Positions 23,460 through 33,061 of a stretch of DNA of 64,000 nucleotides are shown piece after piece. How positions within the stretch are numbered: position 1 is the first letter of the stretch; each line of letters starts with the position of its first letter. Source of the stretch: Olsenella sp. oral taxon 807 (GTDB lineage: Bacteria > Actinomycetota > Coriobacteriia > Coriobacteriales > Atopobiaceae); assembly GCF_001189515.2 (NCBI RefSeq), contig NZ_CP012069.2, positions 1,302,001-1,366,000 of the forward strand, given 5' to 3'. Below the pieces are notes generated by a model. It was not told the DNA's origin and made no database searches. It saw only the letters and a list, made by a program, of their open reading frames with translations. The translations under genes were made by a program, and so were the position numbers.

Positions 23460-24629
23460 CTATCGGACAGGATCATCTGAGTGACTGGCATCGCCTCGCG
23501 GTGCCATGTCGTCAGGTGGGAAGGAAAGCCACGCGTCCAGCGTGGCAAGGGCGGCTGCCGCCTCTGCTACAGGCACGGCCCGTGGCGCAATACAGGGGTC
23601 ATGGCGGCCCCGTACGGTAAGCATGACATCACGCATATTCGCGAGGTCCACGGACTCCTGCGTCTTCGCGATGCTTGGCGTGGGCTTAACCGCCATCCTG
23701 AAGAGGAGCGGTAGACCCGTCGTGATGCCACCGAGTATGCCACCAGCGTTGTTCGTGGTGGGACAGACACGCCCACCTACCATGCGGTAGGGATCGTTGT
23801 CCTGACTGCCCCTGAGCCTTGCCGCACCGAAGCCGAGACCAAATTCGATACCCTTCACGGCGGGGATGCCAAAGACAATGTGGGCGATGAGACTCTCCAT
23901 ACCGTCGAACATGGGGGAGCCGATGCCTGCGGGAAAGCCGCAGGCGACGCACTCGATGACGCCACCCACGGAGTCCCCCTCGCGCCTGGCCGCAGCGATG
24001 GCAGCCAGCATATGCCTGCCTGCGACCTCGTCTATCGTGGGCAGGCCCTGGCCCCAGCGATCCTTAAGCCCCTCGATCTGGGCGTCAAGCGATCCCACTG
24101 GATCCGTACTGCCAGCCGGTGCCGAGAATGGCACGTCATCGATGTCTGCCACCGAGAGAAGGTGCGCGGCTATCGTCACGCCCCGTTTCTCGAGGACTTG
24201 CAGGGCAATGGCCCCTGCGGCGCAAAGCGGTGCGGTCAGCCTACCCGAGAAGTGCCCGCCGCCCCTGGGGTCCTGGTTGCCATGCCACTTAGCCCATGCC
24301 GTGAGGTCGGCGTGTCCCGGGCGGGGAATCGTGAGGAAGTCAGCGTAGTCGCCCGGACGGGTGTCAGCGTTCGCGATCTCGAGGGCGAGGGGCGCTCCGC
24401 AGGTGACCCCGTCGGGGTTCAGGCCCGAGAGGAAGCGCAGCTCATCGGCCTCCTTGCGCGGCGTCGACCAGTCTCCCTGTCCAGGCGCGCGGCGTGCCAT
24501 GAACCGGGCGAGCGCCGCAGAATCGACCTTGAGGCCGGAGGGGAGTCCCTCCATGACGCAGCCTATGGCCGCAGAGTGCGATTGGCCAAAGATCGTGACC
24601 CTGAGCGTGGTTCCGAACGTGGACGGCAT
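23460..24629 (-). CDS. aroC: Chorismate synthase
   Basis: Chorismate synthase uses reduced FMN to remove phosphate from EPSP, giving chorismate. The 389-residue protein begins STFGTTLRVTIFGQSHS with the active-site histidine in GQSHS. It also contains DPRGGGHFSGRLTAPLCAAGAI, GFGAARLRGSQDNDPY and TNNAGGILGGITTG, all family signatures. The C-terminal RHDPCIAPRAVPVAEA is also conserved. Its ATG overlaps the TGA of aroA (ATGA), showing translational coupling. Confidence 0.96.
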   Translation of the reverse strand: MPSTFGTTLRVTIFGQSHSAAIGCVMEGLPSGLKVDSAALARFMARRAPGQGDWSTPRKEADELRFLSGLNPDGVTCGAPLALEIANADTRPGDYADFLTIPRPGHADLTAWAKWHGNQDPRGGGHFSGRLTAPLCAAGAIALQVLEKRGVTIAAHLLSVADIDDVPFSAPAGSTDPVGSLDAQIEGLKDRWGQGLPTIDEVAGRHMLAAIAAARREGDSVGGVIECVACGFPAGIGSPMFDGMESLIAHIVFGIPAVKGIEFGLGFGAARLRGSQDNDPYRMVGGRVCPTTNNAGGILGGITTGLPLLFRMAVKPTPSIAKTQESVDLANMRDVMLTVRGRHDPCIAPRAVPVAEAAAALATLDAWLSFPPDDMAPRGDASHSDDPVR

Positions 24630-25957
24630 CAGGCATCCTTCCCTTCCACGATACCGCCGAGTAGGCGAAAGTCATCGAAGAAGGCAGGATAGGACTTAGA
24701 GACGCACTCGGCTGCATGGATGGTGGTTGGTCCTGTGCAGTAGGCGGCAGCGACCGCAGCCATCATGGCGATGCGGTGATCGCCCGCCGCGTCCACCTCA
24801 CCGCCCGCGAGCTTGCTCGAGCCAAGGACCTCGATGGCGTCTTCTGTGGCGTTCACGCACGCCCCCATGCGACGGAGCGTGAGGCACACCGTCTTGATGC
24901 GATCTGACTCCTTGAGGCGCAGGCGACCGACTCCCGTGATACGGGAGACGCCCTGTGCGAAGGCACACGCAACGGCAAGTGGCGGCACGAGGTCGGGGGT
25001 GTCACTCGCGTCGAAGCTGCATGGGCCGAGCTGGCTCGCACGGCAGCTGACGCCGTCCACTCTTGAAAAGACCTGCACGCCCATGGACTCAAGGGCCAAG
25101 GCCATGGCTCGGTCTCCCTGGCTGCTTGCGGTATCAAGCCCTCGCAGCGTGATGCCGTCTCCCCCAATGGCTCCGGCACAAAGCCAGAAGGCCCCGCAGG
25201 ACCAGTCGCCCTCAATGGTGAGCGTACCTGGGCAGACCAGACCTTCCTCGCAGTGGGGCGTGAGGCTCCAATACGGTCTTCCATCACGCGTGCGGCGCCC
25301 CATCTCGACCTCGGCGCCAAAGGAGGCGAGCATGTCGATGGTCATACCTATGTAAGAGCGCGACTCCACGGGCTCCTCCACAAGGACGCACATAGGGCCT
25401 CCCAGGGCGGCGCTCGCGAGGAGAAGACCGCTCACATACTGAGAGGATATGTTACCCGGCAGCCTGAACTCACCGGGACGAAGCGTCCCCGACAGCCTGA
25501 GCGGGAGCCTTCCCTGCCAGTCAAGAACAGCTCCGTGACGAGCAAGCTCGTCGCTCAGGGGAAGGAGGGGCCTTTCGGCGAGCCTCCCCTGCCCATCGAG
25601 GGTGGCATCCACACCCAGGGCGCAGGCAAGTGGGAGCATGAAGCGCAGGGTCGAGGCGGACTCCTTGCAGTCGAGAAGGACAACCTCCTTGGGGCGAGCC
25701 CGTCCGCCCTCACGAGGAATGGGTCGTACCCTGAAGCCAGCGCTCGTGCGGGCAATACGAGCGCCGAGCGCCTCGAGGCACCCCACCGTGGCGTCGATGT
25801 CATCTGAGCTTGTCGGACAGAGGATGTCGGTCATCTGTGGGCAGAGCGCGGCGAGGATGAGCGCGCGATGTGCCAGCGACTTGGAGGCGATGGCACAGGT
25901 CGCGCCGGCAAGGGGGTGGGGATGAATGGTCAGGTCCACGGCTAGCGGCTCTCGCAC
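24629..25957 (-). CDS. aroA: 3-phosphoshikimate 1-carboxyvinyltransferase (EPSP synthase)
   Basis: EPSP synthase joins PEP to shikimate-3-phosphate. The 442-residue protein shows the N-terminal SKSLAHRALILAAL with the substrate lysine, STLRFMLPLACAL, GDWSCGAFWLCAGAIGG, LRLKESDR and the C-terminal AAGDHRIAMMAAVAA. The loop equivalent to the glyphosate-contact region reads SASTLRFMLP, so glyphosate class cannot be safely assigned. The start is GTG at 25957, which overlaps aroB by 16 bp. Confidence 0.95.
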   Translation of the reverse strand: MREPLAVDLTIHPHPLAGATCAIASKSLAHRALILAALCPQMTDILCPTSSDDIDATVGCLEALGARIARTSAGFRVRPIPREGGRARPKEVVLLDCKESASTLRFMLPLACALGVDATLDGQGRLAERPLLPLSDELARHGAVLDWQGRLPLRLSGTLRPGEFRLPGNISSQYVSGLLLASAALGGPMCVLVEEPVESRSYIGMTIDMLASFGAEVEMGRRTRDGRPYWSLTPHCEEGLVCPGTLTIEGDWSCGAFWLCAGAIGGDGITLRGLDTASSQGDRAMALALESMGVQVFSRVDGVSCRASQLGPCSFDASDTPDLVPPLAVACAFAQGVSRITGVGRLRLKESDRIKTVCLTLRRMGACVNATEDAIEVLGSSKLAGGEVDAAGDHRIAMMAAVAAAYCTGPTTIHAAECVSKSYPAFFDDFRLLGGIVEGKDA

Positions 25958-27036
25958 CCGAGGTCGATGATCTCGCGAAGGCCCTCGATTGTGATGTTCC
26001 TCAGCTCGACTCTCCCGATCTCGCGTGGAACCACGACGTTCAGATGGTCTGCACGACGCTTTTTGTCATGGGTGGCAAAGGAGAGGAGCGTCTCTGCGTC
26101 TATATCGGTATCGGTGGGGAGACCATGCGCGCAGACAACGTCCTCGATGCGCCGGGCCGTAATCTCAGAGCACCAGCCCATGCGGGCCGATGCGCGCGCG
26201 ATGATGCACATACCAGCAGAGATGGACGAGCCATGGCCAAGCCTAAAGTCACTCGCGACCTCGATGGCATGGCCGAGGGTATGGCCGAAGTTCAGTATCT
26301 GGCGAAGGCCACCCTCCCGCTCGTCAGCCTCGACAACAGAGCGCTTTATCTCTATGCTGCGCGCCACGATGCGCACAAGCCTCTCTTTGCCCACGTCCTT
26401 TGCAGTGATGGGGTCGGCCTCTAGCTCAAGGAACAGCGCGGCGTCAGCGATGACGCCGTACTTGATGATCTCGCCGCAGGAATCCGCAAAAAGCTCGTGG
26501 CTCAGGCTATCAAGAAGGCTCAGGTCAGCGACGACGAGCGAGGGTTGCCAGAAGGCGCCTGCAAGGTTCTTGCCAGCCCTGAGGTCAACGGCGCACTTAC
26601 CCCCCACCGAGGAGTCCACCATGGCCAGAAGCGAGGTCGGCAGCTGAACGACGGCGCAGCCCCTAAGGTACATCGCGGCCGCGAGGCCGGCGATGTCGCC
26701 GACAACGCCTCCACCCAAGGCCACGACAATGTCGTCGCGCGTAAGCCCGTCTGAGGCAAGCCCCTCAAGGAGGCTCGAGAGCGTGTGGATGTTCTTGCTC
26801 GCCTCGCCCGCCTCGAAGATCTGGACGGTGCAGATCAGACCCGCATCCGCAAGCACCGAGACGACCTCGTTTGCATAGAGGGGTGCCACGTTGGAGTCAG
26901 AGATGACCTGGGCCTTGGCCGCCTTGGGGCAGACGGCGCGGGTGAGCCTCCCCAACTCGCCGATGAGGCGCTCGCCGACATGGACCTGATAGCGCCTTGA
27001 GGGGGTGCGAACGTCAATGACCCTTACTTGGCTCAT
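25942..27036 (-). CDS. aroB: 3-dehydroquinate synthase
   Basis: AroB cyclises DAHP to 3-dehydroquinate using NAD and a divalent metal. The 364-residue sequence has FEAGEASKNIHTLSSLLEGL, the NAD-binding DDIVVALGGGVVGDIAGLAAAMYLRG, PTSLLAMVDSSVGGKCAVDL and metal-ligand segments GEIIKYG and LNFGHTLGHAIE. The stop overlaps aroA, and the ATG at 27036 overlaps the tyrA stop in ATGA, so translation is tightly coupled in the operon. Confidence 0.96.
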   Translation of the reverse strand: MSQVRVIDVRTPSRRYQVHVGERLIGELGRLTRAVCPKAAKAQVISDSNVAPLYANEVVSVLADAGLICTVQIFEAGEASKNIHTLSSLLEGLASDGLTRDDIVVALGGGVVGDIAGLAAAMYLRGCAVVQLPTSLLAMVDSSVGGKCAVDLRAGKNLAGAFWQPSLVVADLSLLDSLSHELFADSCGEIIKYGVIADAALFLELEADPITAKDVGKERLVRIVARSIEIKRSVVEADEREGGLRQILNFGHTLGHAIEVASDFRLGHGSSISAGMCIIARASARMGWCSEITARRIEDVVCAHGLPTDTDIDAETLLSFATHDKKRRADHLNVVVPREIGRVELRNITIEGLREIIDLGCESR

Positions 27037-27905
27037 CGTCTTTCGACCTCCCTCTTGCGCCGGTCTCCCTCGGCGAGGAGCGCCTCTAGACGCTCGCCGT
27101 CGAGGGCATCGAGGGCATCCCTGTACTGCTGCAGGTTTTTGATGAGGGTACCTATCTCACGCGAGAGGTTATCTGCGTCGTCGAGCATGAGCTCTCGCCA
27201 CATGGGCGCGTTCAGGCGGGCGACGCGCGTCAGGTCCCGGTAGGAGCCTGCCGAAAAGCCCTGGTGGGTCATCGCCACGGGACTCTTGACATAGGCGTTC
27301 GAGACCACATGGGCGAGCTGCGAGGTGAAGGCGATGACCTCATCGTGGCGCTCTGCCGTCGTCACCGTAAACTGTCCGAAGCCGCAGGGCTCAAGCAGTC
27401 GCTCTATGCGATCGAGCACATCGAGCCTCCCGATGTCATCCATGTCATCGGGAGCCACCATGACCATGGGGGCTCCCTTGAACATGGTGGCGCGGGAGTG
27501 GGCATAGCCTGCATACTGGGTGCCTGCCATGGGGTGGCAGCCCACGAAGTGCCACTCATGACGTCTCGCGATGGGAAAGCACGCCTCACAGACCCTTCGC
27601 TTGACGCCCGCGACGTCTATGACGATGGCGCCCGGTGAGATGAGCTCCTCCCTCTCGCTCAGCCAGTCGATGCTCATCTGGGGATATCCCGCAAGGATGC
27701 AGAGCTCGCAGCTGCCTATCGCCTCGTCAGTAAGCTCGGCGTCAACAGTGTCGACCATCGCGAGCTCGAGTATCGAGCGAGTTCGGTTCCACGCGAGGAC
27801 CTCGTGACCCCCTTGGTGGAGGGCACGCGCAAACGAGCCACCCATGAGGCCCAGACCCACGATGCCCACGCGCCCCGGCACGAAGGTGGCCGTCTCGCCA
27901 GCCAT
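27033..27905 (-). CDS. tyrA: Prephenate dehydrogenase
   Basis: TyrA oxidatively decarboxylates prephenate to 4-hydroxyphenylpyruvate for tyrosine synthesis. The 290-residue protein begins with a Rossmann motif VGIVGLGLMGGSFARALH, has GCHPMAGTQYAGYAHS with the catalytic histidine, and a helical C-terminal domain with SQLAHVVSNAYVKSP. No chorismate mutase or ACT domain is attached. The gene starts 1 bp before the DAHP synthase stop region and overlaps aroB at its end. Confidence 0.94.
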   Translation of the reverse strand: MAGETATFVPGRVGIVGLGLMGGSFARALHQGGHEVLAWNRTRSILELAMVDTVDAELTDEAIGSCELCILAGYPQMSIDWLSEREELISPGAIVIDVAGVKRRVCEACFPIARRHEWHFVGCHPMAGTQYAGYAHSRATMFKGAPMVMVAPDDMDDIGRLDVLDRIERLLEPCGFGQFTVTTAERHDEVIAFTSQLAHVVSNAYVKSPVAMTHQGFSAGSYRDLTRVARLNAPMWRELMLDDADNLSREIGTLIKNLQQYRDALDALDGERLEALLAEGDRRKREVERR

Positions 27906-27906
27906 G

Positions 27907-28929
27907 CTAGACCCCCACGTCGGCGGAGATGGCCTCGCGGATGAGGGCGATGCGCCTCATGGCATCGGCAAACTGCGGAGGCGTGAGGGCCTGCGCACCG
28001 TCCGACCACGCTTCACTTGGCCTGTCGTGGACCTCTATCTCAAGGCCGTCGGCACCGGCAGCACAGGCGGCGTAGGCAATGGGACGCACGTAGCGGGTAT
28101 AGCCCGTCGCATGGCTGGGATCGCCTACGACGGGCAGGTGGGAGAGGTGATGCAGAACGGGAATCGCGTTCACGTCGAAGCTGTTGCGCGTGCGCGTCTC
28201 GAAGCTGCGGATACCCCGCTCGCAGAGGATGACGTTGGGGTTGCCCTCGCTCATGATGTACTCGGCCGCCATCAGAAGCTCGTCTATCGTGCCTGCAAGG
28301 CCACGCTTGAGGAGTACCGGCACACCGGTCTTGCCCACCTCGCGCAAGAGCGGAAAGTTCTGGGCGTTCCTAGCTCCTATCTGCATGACGTCGATCCCCT
28401 TGTCAAGGAAGAGCCCGACGTCACGTGGATCCATGACCTCGGTCACGACGGGCATGTCGAGCTCGGCGCTGGCCTCCATGAGAAGGTCGAGCCCCGTAGG
28501 CCCCATGCCTTGATGGGAGTAGGGGCTCGTGCGGGGCTTATAGGCACCTCCCCTGAGCATCGTGGCGCCCGCCTTTTTGACAGCGCGCGCTATCGTGAGG
28601 AGCCCCTCTCCCTCGACAGAACACGGACCTGCGATGACCTGGAAGTTCCCGCCGCCGATACGAACGCCGTGGCCGCAGTCGATGATGGAGTCGGCAGGAT
28701 GGAACTTGCGATTGGCCTTCTTGAAAGGCTCGGTGACGCGCTTCACCTGCTCCACGATCTCCATGGACTCAAGGAGGAAGGGGTCGATCAGGGTCGTGTC
28801 CCCGATGATGCCGACGATCGTCTCGTGCTCGCCCCTGGAGATGTTCGTCTTGAAACCGCGCCCCTCGATCCAGTTGACGAAGTGGCCAAGCTGCGCCTCG
28901 GTCGCCGTATCCTTGACTATCGCGATCAT
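27907..28929 (-). CDS. aroF: DAHP synthase (type I-beta)
   Basis: This is the entry enzyme of the shikimate pathway, condensing PEP and erythrose-4-phosphate. The 340-residue protein has an N-terminal ferredoxin-like regulatory domain (MIAIVKDTATEAQLGHFVNW, about 1-70), as in the Thermotoga-type enzyme, then the catalytic barrel. The barrel shows VIAGPCSVEGE, RGGAYKPRTSPYSHQG, QIGARNAQNF, LKRGLAGTIDE and DPSHATGYTRYV. The ATG at 28929 is the family start; the longer open frame runs into the tRNA. It is the promoter-proximal gene of the aro operon. Feedback by an aromatic amino acid through the N-domain is likely by family knowledge. Confidence 0.94.
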   Translation of the reverse strand: MIAIVKDTATEAQLGHFVNWIEGRGFKTNISRGEHETIVGIIGDTTLIDPFLLESMEIVEQVKRVTEPFKKANRKFHPADSIIDCGHGVRIGGGNFQVIAGPCSVEGEGLLTIARAVKKAGATMLRGGAYKPRTSPYSHQGMGPTGLDLLMEASAELDMPVVTEVMDPRDVGLFLDKGIDVMQIGARNAQNFPLLREVGKTGVPVLLKRGLAGTIDELLMAAEYIMSEGNPNVILCERGIRSFETRTRNSFDVNAIPVLHHLSHLPVVGDPSHATGYTRYVRPIAYAACAAGADGLEIEVHDRPSEAWSDGAQALTPPQFADAMRRIALIREAISADVGV

Positions 28930-29027
28930 GCAAGACCCCCTGCTCCCGACTCGGCACCAGATCGGATCACATCGAACTCGCAGACAAGACCAACCGCACC
29001 CTCGGTGCCGTCGGCCACGAGCCACCA

Positions 29028-29104
29028 TGGTGACCCCGGTGGGGCTCGAACCCACGACCTTTCGCTCCGGAGGCGAACGCTCTAATCCACTGAGCTACGG
29101 GGCC
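29028..29104 (-). tRNA. tRNA-Arg (CCG)
   Basis: The minus strand folds into a cloverleaf. The acceptor GGCCCCG pairs with CGGGGTC, the D-arm is GCTC..GAGC, the anticodon arm is TTCGC-CTCCGGA-GCGAA with anticodon CCG, and the T-arm is GTGGG-TTCGAGC-CCCAC. The 74-nt body is followed directly by an encoded CCA (29030-29028). The gene ends about 100 bp before aroF on the same strand and is divergent from acnA. Confidence 0.95.
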
Positions 29105-29200
29105 ACACGAAAAGAGATTATAGCGAATGCTGTCCACGTGTCGCCGTTTGCGAGATAATCAAGGGATGAGAAGCGAACAATTCACAAGTTGGGAAAGCAT

Positions 29201-31906
29201 ATGCCATCTTCAGGAGAAGCGTTTTGGTCCGCCGTCACTGCGGCCCGTAACCCCAAGGTCCTCAAGACCGAGGGCGGGACTTGGCACTACGTTGACGTGA
29301 GCAACATCCCTGGCGTCGAGCGACTCCCACACGCCCTCGTGGTGTTGCTCGAGAACTGCGTGAGGCGCTCCGCTACCGACGAGGACGCCGTCCGCTTTGC
29401 GAGGCAGATCGTGGACGCGGGCCTTTGCGGTAGGCAGGGAGGCGAGATCGAGTTCATGCCTGCCCGCGCGCTCTTCCAAGACTTCACGGGCGTCCCCGTC
29501 TTTGTGGACTTCGCCGCGATGCGGGACGCCATGGTCACGCGAGGGGGAGACCCCTCCAAGGTGAACCCGCACATCCCCTGCACGCTCGTTGTTGACCACT
29601 CGGTCACTGCGGACTGTACGGGCGAGGAGGATTGCGACGTCGTCAACGAGGAGCTCGAGGCCGCTCGTAATGCCGAGCGCTTCTCCTTTCTCAAATGGGC
29701 GAGCAGGTCGTTTCAAAACGTCCAGATCGTCCCCCCGGGAGGTGGCATCTGCCACCAGCTCAACATAGAGCGCTTCTGCGAGGTCGTCACAACCGACGCG
29801 ATGGCCGCAGCTGATGTCGTCTGCTTTGATACGCTTGTGGGAACCGACTCCCACACGACGACCGCGAACGGCCTGGGCGTCCTCGGCTGGGGCGTCGGCG
29901 GCATCGAAGCTGAGGCCGCCGCCCTCGGTCAGCCCATATCGATGCTCGTCCCCCCCGTGGTCGAGCTCAGGCTCACGGGCAGGCTTGGTGATGGGATCTC
30001 GGGCATGGACCTCGCCCTCACAGTGGCGAAGCTGCTACGGGAGGCTGATGTCGTCGGTTGCCTCGTCGAGGTGACGGGTCCGGGCGTGGCGGCGCTCACG
30101 CCCACGCAACGAGCCTGCGTCGCCAACATGACGCCCGAGTACGGCTCCACGACGACGCTCTTCCCGGTCGATGAAGCCGCCGTCGAATACCTTAGGCTCA
30201 CGGGCAGAGAGCCCGCGAGAGTCGCCCTCATCGAGGGTTACCTCAAGGCCCAAGGCGTCTTCGGCGTGGGGGAGGGCCGCAGGTACGCCCGTACCATCGA
30301 GCTCGACCTTGCGCGCGTCGTGACCTCCCTTGCCGGTCCATCGCGCCCCCACAACCTCGTCACGCCAGCTACGCTCCAGAAGGCCTTCCGCAAGGCCGCG
30401 CTCGCCCATGGCAAAGATAAGTTCTCTGAAACCTTCGACATCGAGGTCGCGGGTAAGCGCTTCAAGCTGGGCCATGGGACGCTGGCCATCGCCGCCATCA
30501 CGAGCTGCACGACGGCGACAGACCCCGCGATGATGGTCGCCGCAGGCCTCCTCGCCAAGAAGGCGCTGGAGAGGGGCTTGGCGACCAAGCCGTGGGTCAA
30601 GCGCATCCTCGCCCCCGGCAGCCATGCCACCGACCTCTTGCTCAGGAGATCGGGCCTCATCGACGACTTGTTCAAGTTGGGCTTCTACACCTGTGGTTTC
30701 GGCTGTATGAGCTGCATCGGAAACTCCGGCGAGATATCCCCCGCGCTTAGGGATCGGGCCGGCGAGATGGAGCTCACGAGCATCCTCTCGGGCAACCGAA
30801 ACTTCGACGGCAGGATCTCGCCGGATGTCGCTCAGAACTACCTTACGCAGCCCGCCCTCGTGGTCGCCTATGCACTCGTTGGCTCGCTTGACGTGGATCT
30901 CTCGAGCGAGCCGGTGGGTGAGGACCCAAATGGAAGGCCTGTCATGCTCGATGAGCTTCTGCCTACGTCAGCCGAGATCAACGCGGTTCTCTCCCGGGTG
31001 CTCACGCCCGATCTCTTTATCGAGGGCGCGCGAGGCCTCCTCGACGGTTCGGCGGCTTGGGAGAAGTTCAAGGTTGAAAACTCAGCCACCTTTCCCTGGA
31101 ATGAGTCCTCGACCTACATCCGTCGCGCTCCCTACTTCGAGATCGCAAGACAGCGTGACGTCATCGAGGTCGAGGGCGCGCGCGCCCTCGCACTGCTCGG
31201 GGACTTCGTCACGACCGATCATATATCGCCGGCGGGGACCATCGTCGCCGACGCACCTGCGGCAAGCTACCTGCGCGCCTGCGGCGTGGCTCAGAAGGAC
31301 TTCAACAGCTACGGCAGCCGACGGGGCAACCACGAGGTCATGGTACGCGGCACCTTCGCAAATGTGCGTCTTGAAAACGCCCTTGCCAAGGGAAGGAGCG
31401 GCTGGTGGACCTTTGACATGCTCGAGGGTGTGGTCAGGCCCATCTTTGACGTCTCGTGTCACTACGCCGAGGAGGGTATCGCCTGTGTCATCATCGCAGG
31501 AAAGATGTACGGATCGGGATCGAGTCGCGACTGGGCGGCAAAGGGACCCCTGCTTTTAGGGGTCCGTGCCGTCATAGCCGAGAGCTTCGAGCGCATCCAC
31601 CGATCCAACCTCGTCCAGATGGGTATCGTCCCCCTCGAGTTCTTGAGGGGTGAGTCTGCGGCTTCGCTCGGCATCAGAGGCAACGAGACGTTCAGCCTAG
31701 AAGCCATCGACCTCACGGAGGGCCTTCCCAAACGTCAGGTCTGCCAGGTAAGGGCCACGAGGCCGGATGGCAACGCATGTGCGTTCGAATGTCGCGTTCG
31801 TATCGACACGCCTATGGAAGGTAGGTTCGTAGCCTCGGGGGGTATCCTTCCTTATGTACTCGGTCAGATGGCCTCGTCGTGCGCCTCATCCACTCAGCAT
31901 TCTTAG
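29201..31906 (+). CDS. acnA: Aconitate hydratase
   Basis: Aconitase isomerises citrate to isocitrate through a [4Fe-4S] cluster. The 901-residue protein has AcnA/IRP architecture with GTDSHTTTANGLGVLGWGVGG and the three cluster cysteines in SCTTATDP and GCMSCIGNSGE. The C-terminal swivel domain has GDFVTTDHISPAGTI and AGKMYGSGSSRDWAAKGP. ATG 29201 is preferred over an in-frame TTG at 29189. In an anaerobe it would make isocitrate and 2-oxoglutarate for glutamate synthesis; no other TCA gene is near. It stands alone before the zinc-ribbon gene, whose ribosome-binding site overlaps its stop. Confidence 0.95.
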   Translation: MPSSGEAFWSAVTAARNPKVLKTEGGTWHYVDVSNIPGVERLPHALVVLLENCVRRSATDEDAVRFARQIVDAGLCGRQGGEIEFMPARALFQDFTGVPVFVDFAAMRDAMVTRGGDPSKVNPHIPCTLVVDHSVTADCTGEEDCDVVNEELEAARNAERFSFLKWASRSFQNVQIVPPGGGICHQLNIERFCEVVTTDAMAAADVVCFDTLVGTDSHTTTANGLGVLGWGVGGIEAEAAALGQPISMLVPPVVELRLTGRLGDGISGMDLALTVAKLLREADVVGCLVEVTGPGVAALTPTQRACVANMTPEYGSTTTLFPVDEAAVEYLRLTGREPARVALIEGYLKAQGVFGVGEGRRYARTIELDLARVVTSLAGPSRPHNLVTPATLQKAFRKAALAHGKDKFSETFDIEVAGKRFKLGHGTLAIAAITSCTTATDPAMMVAAGLLAKKALERGLATKPWVKRILAPGSHATDLLLRRSGLIDDLFKLGFYTCGFGCMSCIGNSGEISPALRDRAGEMELTSILSGNRNFDGRISPDVAQNYLTQPALVVAYALVGSLDVDLSSEPVGEDPNGRPVMLDELLPTSAEINAVLSRVLTPDLFIEGARGLLDGSAAWEKFKVENSATFPWNESSTYIRRAPYFEIARQRDVIEVEGARALALLGDFVTTDHISPAGTIVADAPAASYLRACGVAQKDFNSYGSRRGNHEVMVRGTFANVRLENALAKGRSGWWTFDMLEGVVRPIFDVSCHYAEEGIACVIIAGKMYGSGSSRDWAAKGPLLLGVRAVIAESFERIHRSNLVQMGIVPLEFLRGESAASLGIRGNETFSLEAIDLTEGLPKRQVCQVRATRPDGNACAFECRVRIDTPMEGRFVASGGILPYVLGQMASSCASSTQHS

Positions 31907-31916
31907 GAGTACGCCC

Positions 31917-32951
31917 GTGATCTGTCCCAACTGCAGTGCGAACGTGCCAGATGACTCGCTGCGCTGCCCCGCCTGTCGCGCCGACCTCGGTCGGACCGTC
32001 GTCATACCCAAGCTGGAGGGCAGGTGGTGCAAGAGCTGCGGATCCCTCATACCCGACGACGCCGACACCTGTCCGAGCTGTGGGTTCCCTGCGCCCAAGC
32101 CCGCCGGGCACGAGATCGTGCGGCACCCGCAGGCCCTAGCGATAGAAGGGGATGATCCTGATGACGCCACGCTCCAGGGAGAGCTTGATCCTGAGTCACC
32201 CGAGGACGAGGAGTCGCACTCCACTGAGGAGACGCACGCCATCGTGCGCATCGAGAGCGCCATCCCATCAGCACCCGTTCCAGGCAACCCCAGGGTCGAT
32301 CGCGAGCATGCGCTGCGCCTGCGCACGCTCGCGTTCGCCCTTGTCGCCGCCCTCGTGTTCGTGGGCGGGGGCGTCCTTCTCATCACCCATCCCTGGGACC
32401 CGAGCGCGAACGACCCGAGGGCGAGGGCCGAGGCGGACACCTCCAGGGCGGGCTTTCCAGGTATCGTGAGCGAGCTCAAAGGGCAGGACAACAGGATAAA
32501 CATCTCCACTGACATCCGGAGTGGCGACGACACCACGCTCGCCAAGCTCCAAGACGTCTATATCAAGCTTGGCGACCTCAAGAAGGAGGTCGACAAGAAC
32601 GAGGAGCTCTACAGAAACGTCGCGGCGTCGGGTGACGAGTCCGCCCGCGAGCGGGGCAAGGAGGAAGCTATCCAGCTCTCGCTTGACATAAGTAACCTCA
32701 TCCAGTCCATCGCCGACATCGACGTCACCTCCGGCACCTATGCGAGCGACGCCCAGAACATGTCCACGCTCGGAAACTACCTGAGAAACCGCATGGATGC
32801 GCTTACCAGGACCTGGAAGCGAGCGCTTAGGGTCAGCTCTCCCGAGAGCCACTCCGGCGAGATCCTCGGCTACCTCACGGATTCGGGCCAGGGTTCCTGG
32901 AAGAACCAGTTCGAGCAGAGCTACCCGACCATGTCGCCCCAAAAGAAGTAG
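31917..32951 (+). CDS. Zinc-ribbon membrane protein
   Basis: A 344-residue protein of unknown function. The N-terminus carries two CxxC-type zinc ribbons: CPNCSANVPDDSLRCPAC (from residue 3) and CKSCGSLIPDDADTCPSCG (about 41-60). An acidic linker, one transmembrane helix (about 138-160, LAFALVAALVFVGGGVLLI) and a helical extracytoplasmic part of about 170 residues follow. That part is rich in charged residues and possibly coiled coil (KLGDLKKEVDKNEELYR). The GTG start at 31917 follows TTAGGAGT, which overlaps the acnA stop. The topology suggests a cytoplasmic zinc domain that senses or anchors and an outer helical domain. It precedes ppi, the TPR protein and mreB. Confidence 0.8.
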   Translation: MICPNCSANVPDDSLRCPACRADLGRTVVIPKLEGRWCKSCGSLIPDDADTCPSCGFPAPKPAGHEIVRHPQALAIEGDDPDDATLQGELDPESPEDEESHSTEETHAIVRIESAIPSAPVPGNPRVDREHALRLRTLAFALVAALVFVGGGVLLITHPWDPSANDPRARAEADTSRAGFPGIVSELKGQDNRINISTDIRSGDDTTLAKLQDVYIKLGDLKKEVDKNEELYRNVAASGDESARERGKEEAIQLSLDISNLIQSIADIDVTSGTYASDAQNMSTLGNYLRNRMDALTRTWKRALRVSSPESHSGEILGYLTDSGQGSWKNQFEQSYPTMSPQKK

Positions 32952-33061
32952 GAGTTGTGCACCTGTGCGGCTGCCCTCTGCCGAATATGTGAAACAGAGA
33001 CGCGGCTGATAGAATATTCTGTGCCTTGTATGGACCATAGCCATAAACGGGAGGGAATGCG

